DNA of 14,754 nt from DATHVR01 sp035461175 (lineage in GTDB: Bacteria; Actinomycetota; Acidimicrobiia; Spongiisociales; ZC4RG35): assembly GCA_035461175.1 (NCBI GenBank), contig DATHVR010000051.1:1-14754 (forward strand). Reading direction: 5' to 3'. Both the position numbers and the translations under genes were made by a program. Of the stretch, positions 11,046 to 14,754 are shown piece after piece. Under the pieces are notes generated by a model. It was not told the origin of the DNA, searched no databases, and saw nothing but the letters and a program-made list of their open reading frames with translations. Within the stretch, counting starts at the first letter, position 1. Every line of letters starts with the position of its first letter.

Positions 11046-11843
11046 CTAGGAGAGGAGGTCCTTCATCTGGCGCTGGATCAGGTGCGTCGCTCGTTTCGGT
11101 GCCACCCGCTTGAGGAGGCTCATCATCTTGGAGTCGCGTCCGACGTGGATGTAGAGCTGGTCGTCCTCGATGCCGTCGAGGATGATTCTGCCCGCCTCCT
11201 CGGCCGAGGTCGTGCGGTGCGACGACCCGTCTCCTGAGGCGACCTCGATCGTCACTCCGGAGTTGGCGGTGATCTCGGTAGCCACCGCTCCGGGCATGAT
11301 CACCGACACCCCCACCGTCGTCTCGAGGAGTTCGGCGTATAGACCCTCGGTCATGAGCTTGACGGCCGCCTTGGTGGCACCGTAGATGGTCTGACCCGGC
11401 ACGGGCAGGAAGCCGCCCATGCTGGAGACGTTGGCGAGGTGCGCCACCGGGCGCTGCACCAGGCCGGGCAGAAACGCCTTGACGACGTGGATCGTCCCCC
11501 ACAGGTTGATGTTGACTACCCGCTCGATGGCGTCGTAGTCGAGGTCCTTCATCACCACGAAGGGCTGGATGATCCCGGCGACGTTGACCACCCCGTCCGG
11601 GGCACCGAGGGATTCCGTCACCTGGGGAGGCAGGGCCTCGATGGCTTCCCGGTCGGTGATGTCGGCCACGAAGATGGCCAGCCGGTCGCCGGCTGCGGCC
11701 AACTCTGCGGTCTCGTCGAGTCCGGCCCGGCTGATGTCGACGGCCGCCACTCTCGCCCCCCGGCGCAGGGCTTCGAGTACCACCTGGCGACCGATCCCGT
11801 TGGCTCCGCCGGTGACCACGATGACCTTGTTTGCAACTTTCAT
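11046..11843 (-). CDS. Short-chain dehydrogenase/reductase (SDR)
   Basis: A 265-residue classical SDR. The Rossmann motif is TGGANGIG (11-18). D36 at the end of strand 2 (VAAVDIS) suggests NAD(H) preference. D61 (VADITD) contacts the adenine; NVAG (87-90) replaces the usual NNAG. The catalytic residues are N113, S141 (NVSSMGG), Y154 and K158 (YGATK). The C-terminal segment after about 230 (RDSKMMSLLKRVAPKRATHLI) is of the type seen in SDRs acting on lipid-like or steroid-like substrates, but the substrate is unknown. The start is ATG at 11843, with AGGGGG five bases upstream. The frame continues upstream for 160 codons as a shadow of the next gene. Confidence 0.92.
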   Translation of the reverse strand: MKVANKVIVVTGGANGIGRQVVLEALRRGARVAAVDISRAGLDETAELAAAGDRLAIFVADITDREAIEALPPQVTESLGAPDGVVNVAGIIQPFVVMKDLDYDAIERVVNINLWGTIHVVKAFLPGLVQRPVAHLANVSSMGGFLPVPGQTIYGATKAAVKLMTEGLYAELLETTVGVSVIMPGAVATEITANSGVTIEVASGDGSSHRTTSAEEAGRIILDGIEDDQLYIHVGRDSKMMSLLKRVAPKRATHLIQRQMKDLLS

Positions 11844-11877
11844 GTTGCCCCCTTCGAAGCGTTGAGTATCGTCATCC

Positions 11878-11891
11878 AGCGTATCGACGCT
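11878..11891. other. Short inverted repeat upstream of the SDR gene
   Basis: AGCGT-ATCG-ACGCT has two 5-bp arms and a 4-base spacer, 35 bases upstream of the SDR start. GTATCG also occurs twice nearby (11866-11871 and 11881-11886). It could be an operator in the 86-base gap that should hold the SDR promoter. The arms are short and may be chance. Confidence 0.25.
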
Positions 11892-11929
11892 CCGTCCGGT
11901 ATTAGAAGGGGCGAACGTCCCTCTTCGCT

Positions 11930-12580
11930 CTATCCGAACGCCAGCCAGGCGACCAGTCCCGCCTGGGCGAGGTGGTAGGTGATCATGACCGTGACCGGGC
12001 CCCATCGGGTGGAGGCCAGGAACCGGTCCCAGGCCAGGACCGAGTCGGAGATGAAGAACAGCAGGGCGCCGCCTGCTGCCCATGCCGACCCGGTGGCGAA
12101 CGCCGCCACCACCATTGCCGAGATGACCGCGACGTAGGCGATCACCGGTCCCACCAGCTGGGGCGAGTCGCCTCCTCGCACCGCCCCCACGATCCGCCGC
12201 CCGACCAGGCCGAAGGCGGCCACCACCACGCCGATCCCCACCGCTGCCGCCCACCATTCGACGGGCACGAGGACCAGGCCGACGATGTAGGCGATGTGGG
12301 CGAGCAGGAACGAAGCCAGTCCGGCCACGAACCACCGCTCATCCAAAAGCAGGAACACGTCGCCCGCCAGAGACAGAGCCAGGCCCGCCACGAAGATGGT
12401 GCGGATCCCGGGGTCGAAAGGCTCCAGCACGATTGCCACCGCGATCAAGGCCAGCAGCGCTCCGGGCTTGGTGATGGAACGGATCGAGTCCTGACGGCGC
12501 CACACCGCCACCCAGTCGGCGAGAGCCAGCAGCGCAAAGACAAGCCACGCCCAACCAGTCACACCTTCACCCCGCTTCAT
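11930..12580 (-). CDS. YhhN/TMEM86 family protein (lysoplasmalogenase-like)
   Basis: A 216-residue membrane protein with about eight predicted helices. It carries the YhhN signature GDVFLLL (73-79), F84 to AHIAYIVG with H95, the FFISDSVLAWDRF block (175-187, D179), and YHLAQAGL near the end (202-209). Eukaryotic TMEM86 members hydrolyse the vinyl ether of lysoplasmalogens. Bacterial members are usually only inferred to do so, so substrate here is open. Start choice is uncertain. ATG 12580 overlaps the protease gene by 14 bases and has little ribosome site. GTG 12562 lies 4 bases after the protease stop (TGAAGGTGTG) with GAAGG nearby, and would remove six residues. The ATG is listed. Confidence 0.85.
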   Translation of the reverse strand: MKRGEGVTGWAWLVFALLALADWVAVWRRQDSIRSITKPGALLALIAVAIVLEPFDPGIRTIFVAGLALSLAGDVFLLLDERWFVAGLASFLLAHIAYIVGLVLVPVEWWAAAVGIGVVVAAFGLVGRRIVGAVRGGDSPQLVGPVIAYVAVISAMVVAAFATGSAWAAGGALLFFISDSVLAWDRFLASTRWGPVTVMITYHLAQAGLVAWLAFG

Positions 12581-13295
12581 CCGCCTGAGCGAAGCGAAGG
12601 TGAAGGTCCTCCGCATCCCAGGCCGCCGTCGCCGCCAGATACGAGAGCGAGTTGAAGGCGGCGTGGGTGGCCCAGGGCGCTGCCAGATTCCCGGAACCGG
12701 TCCGCACCCACACGAACCCCAGCCCCGATACCGCCGACGCCACGACCCCCGCCGCCACCAGCCCCGCCCGCCGGGCCGGGCCGGCGCTGGAGCCGGCCCC
12801 GACCAGGGTCTGGTGGGTGGGGATGATGTGCCACAGACCGAAGAGTGCCGACGACGCCAGCGAGGCCCGCAGGGTGGAAGCACCCCCCTGGCGCCACATC
12901 CCGTACACCACGCCCCGGAACGCCACCTCTTCGAAGAGGGCGGTGCCGACCGGGAAGCGAACCGCGGCTCGATACCACCTTCGTCTGCGGTCGTGTCCCC
13001 GAGCGCGGTTATCCAGGAACAGGCGACGGGTGGCGGGAATCCGGCTCAGGGCGGCGACCACGATGGCGGAGCCCGCCATCCCCGCTCCGCTCCAGGCGAG
13101 CCCATTTCGACCGGCTCCCAGTCCGAGGTCCTGCCAGCTGCAACCGTCGCGACGGGCCAGGCCCACCAGTCCGGCGCTCACGACCAGGTTGCCCGGCACG
13201 TACCAGCCGGCGGGGAGAGCCCGGTTCTGGATGAGGTTGTAGATCCCGATAACGGCCGCAGCCGCATACCGGGCCGGCAGGCGCATGCCGACCAT
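12567..13295 (-). CDS. CPBP-family intramembrane metalloprotease
   Basis: A 242-residue multi-pass protein with all three CPBP (CAAX protease and bacteriocin-processing) motifs: EEVAFRG (E122, E123, R127), FGLWH (H156) and HAAFN (H211, N215). These residues form the metal-dependent active site within the membrane in characterised Rce1-type proteases. A basic loop DRRRRWYR (102-109) precedes the catalytic core. Start ATG 13295 (or 13286, four codons in) lacks a clear Shine-Dalgarno. It lies 21 bases after the ABC permease stop, so the two are probably co-transcribed. The C-terminal end LRFAQADEAG is encoded by a repeat-like DNA motif and may be an added tail. The protein target is unknown. Confidence 0.9.
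   Translation of the reverse strand: MVGMRLPARYAAAAVIGIYNLIQNRALPAGWYVPGNLVVSAGLVGLARRDGCSWQDLGLGAGRNGLAWSGAGMAGSAIVVAALSRIPATRRLFLDNRARGHDRRRRWYRAAVRFPVGTALFEEVAFRGVVYGMWRQGGASTLRASLASSALFGLWHIIPTHQTLVGAGSSAGPARRAGLVAAGVVASAVSGLGFVWVRTGSGNLAAPWATHAAFNSLSYLAATAAWDAEDLHLRFAQADEAG
12584..12600. repeat. REP-like 17-bp motif at the protease/YhhN junction
   Basis: CCTGAGCGAAGCGAAGG closely resembles the dispersed CCTGAGCGAAGTCGAAGG / CCTTCGACAAGCTCAGG element found in many high-GC environmental bacterial genomes, with one base missing. Here it lies inside the last codons of the protease gene and directly before the YhhN ATG. Only one copy is seen in this window. Confidence 0.4.
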
Positions 13296-13316
13296 CTTCG
13301 CAGGTGGCGGAACTCG

Positions 13317-14754
13317 CTACTTCACGTTGAACTGGCGGCGGCGGAAGGTCACCAGCGCCAGGATCAGCCCGATCACGGCGAGCGCCAGAAGGATCAGGAA
13401 CGGAGTGGGTTCGAACTGCTCCAACGGCATGTAGGCCGGATGCGAGAACGGGGACACGTTGTGGACGCCCTCGGGCAGATCGAGCAGGCGCCCGAAGGTA
13501 CCGACGAGGAAGCCGTATCCCACCACCGCCCACGCCATCGAGGCCATCCAGGGCCTTACTCCGTACAGCAATGCCGCCACGGCCAGGACCACCAGGACCG
13601 AGGGCAGATAGTTGAGATGGGCCACCACCAGATCCCACACCTGGCTGCCGTCTCCGAGTGCCAGCGCGCCACCGGCCCCGGTGGCGATGCCGCTCACAAC
13701 GAGGATCACCACCACGCCCCCGAAGATCACTGCCAGATTGGCCCCCAGCCACTCGCTACGGCTGATCGGAGTGGCGAGGACCGACTCGGCCCGCCCACTG
13801 ATCTCCTCGGAACGCACTGTGTGGATGGCCAGAACCGCGTAGATGGCGGCGAAGAACGCCATGAACATCGCCATGTAGGCCATGTACCCGGCCACCAGAT
13901 CCTCCTCTCCGAACAACTCCGAGAAGGTCGCGGGCAGCCCTTCGAGAGCGCCCAGCACCGCATCCGCAAAGCCTCCGAAAGCGATACCGGCAACGGCCAG
14001 GGACACGGTCCAGCTGATGATGCTGGCTCGCTGCAGACGAAGAGCGAGGCCGATCGGCGTTCCCAACCCGGGCGCGGCCGAAGCAGGACCGGGGCGTACC
14101 GCCACCAGGCTGGCACCCAGGTCCCGCCGGTTACTGAGGAGAAAACCGACGGAGGTGGTGACGAGGGCAAAGGCGATCAAGAGCAGGAGCGGCCACCACC
14201 GGTCGAGGACGAAGGGAGCGGTTTGCGTCCCCCAACCGAACGGGGACAGCCACGACAGGATGTTGCCGCCCACCCGGGCCATGTCGCCCCCGGAGCGGAG
14301 CACGAACGCCACTCCCATCGCCGCGCCGGCCATACCCGCCGCCGCCCGTGAGTACTGGCTGAGCTGGACGGTGATCGCCGCCACTCCCGCGAACGCCAGA
14401 CCGATGGCCGCCACGGCGGTGGCGAGCAGCGCCGATCCACCGACCGCATATCCGCCCATCCCGATCATCAGCAGGAAGATGACCAGCCCGGCCTCCACAT
14501 TCGTGACTACCGCCACGATCATGGCGGCGGTGAGCGGGGCATGACGGCCGACCACGTTGGCCCGAACCAGCTCGGCCCTCCCGGTCTGCTCCTCCACCCG
14601 GGTATGACGGACCACGAGGAGGATGCTCATCAGCCCCGACAGGATCATCAGATACAGCCCGTAGCCGTTGGCTACGAGGCGCTCGTAGGTGGGGGCATCG
14701 AAGCCGTATCCGGGCCCGGTGAGCACCCGACCCAGCGGATCGCCGAACAACGAC
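13317..14754 (-). CDS. ABC transporter permease, ABC-2/antibiotic exporter type (partial)
   Basis: The frame is open at the right edge, so 478 C-terminal residues are present and the N-terminus, probably 50-60 residues, is missing. The protein has two homologous halves, each with the cytoplasmic motif typical of actinobacterial TmrB/tetronasin-type exporter permeases: VEEQTGRAELVRANVVGR in the first and SEEISGRAESVLATPISRSEW in the second. About 12 helices are expected overall. Such permeases pair with a separate ATPase to export drugs, lipids or peptides; the ATPase gene should lie just upstream, beyond the window. The stop is TAG at 13317-13319 and the C-terminus FRRRQFNVK is basic. The CPBP protease follows 21 bases later, a pairing sometimes seen with bacteriocin or peptide exporters. 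Confidence 0.88.
   Translation of the reverse strand, partial: SLFGDPLGRVLTGPGYGFDAPTYERLVANGYGLYLMILSGLMSILLVVRHTRVEEQTGRAELVRANVVGRHAPLTAAMIVAVVTNVEAGLVIFLLMIGMGGYAVGGSALLATAVAAIGLAFAGVAAITVQLSQYSRAAAGMAGAAMGVAFVLRSGGDMARVGGNILSWLSPFGWGTQTAPFVLDRWWPLLLLIAFALVTTSVGFLLSNRRDLGASLVAVRPGPASAAPGLGTPIGLALRLQRASIISWTVSLAVAGIAFGGFADAVLGALEGLPATFSELFGEEDLVAGYMAYMAMFMAFFAAIYAVLAIHTVRSEEISGRAESVLATPISRSEWLGANLAVIFGGVVVILVVSGIATGAGGALALGDGSQVWDLVVAHLNYLPSVLVVLAVAALLYGVRPWMASMAWAVVGYGFLVGTFGRLLDLPEGVHNVSPFSHPAYMPLEQFEPTPFLILLALAVIGLILALVTFRRRQFNVK

Noticed and set aside
11895..11926. Imperfect hairpin downstream of the YhhN gene as a terminator
   Set aside because: It has seven pairs with a mismatch and no U-tract; too weak to call.
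12600..14351. 583-codon open frame on the plus strand
   Set aside because: It is antisense to the CPBP protease and ABC permease, with a compositionally biased translation and no motif.

Overview
This is a GC-rich, densely packed chromosomal stretch with GTG/TTG starts, 4-bp gene overlaps, several apparently leaderless genes and F420/FMN luciferase-fold oxidoreductases. That points to an Actinomycetota chromosome. The mix resembles environmental Acidimicrobiia-type lineages, but I cannot place it below phylum with confidence. No rRNA, tRNA, CRISPR, insertion sequence or phage gene is visible.

Layout. (1) 1-1669, plus strand: the 3' end of a sarcosine oxidase beta gene, a short sarcosine oxidase delta gene and an MFS transporter, joined by ATGA and GTGA overlaps. 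(2) 1673-2689, minus: a luciferase-like monooxygenase convergent with the MFS gene. (3) 2742-5477: a cluster of small genes easily missed by annotation. They are a 19-residue membrane micropeptide with its own terminator, a metallothionein, a 65-residue Cys/His protein ending in a strong hairpin, a DUF421 (YetF-like) membrane protein coupled to a single-pass anchored protein, and an F420-dependent oxidoreductase of the G6PDH-like family. (4) 5535-7132, plus: an MgtC/DUF4010 membrane protein and an 88-residue protein with four Cys. (5) 7143-14754: ten minus-strand genes. In transcription order these are an ABC-2 type export permease (cut by the window end), a CPBP protease, a YhhN-family protein, an SDR, a 120-residue protein, DUF1918, a monoacylglycerol-lipase-like hydrolase, a lipoprotein cell-wall amidase, an aldo/keto reductase and a 59-residue basic protein.

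The main finding is regulatory. Four intergenic sites in region 3 match the general-stress sigma (Bacillus sigmaB / mycobacterial SigF type) promoter, GTTT, 15-16 bases, then GGGTA(A/T/G). They sit correctly in front of the micropeptide, the metallothionein, the Cys/His protein and the F420 oxidoreductase. A fifth, weaker site (GATT-N16-GGGTAA) precedes the DUF421 pair. Two of the -35 elements are back to back and form a perfect 16-bp palindrome. I infer a compact stress or metal-response island of about 2.7 kb. Its micropeptide and Cys/His protein have no function I can name.

Elsewhere, several genes lack a ribosome binding site but have TANNNT-like -10 boxes 7-9 bases before the start codon, as expected for leaderless transcripts. 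No stretch over 300 bases lacks a gene.
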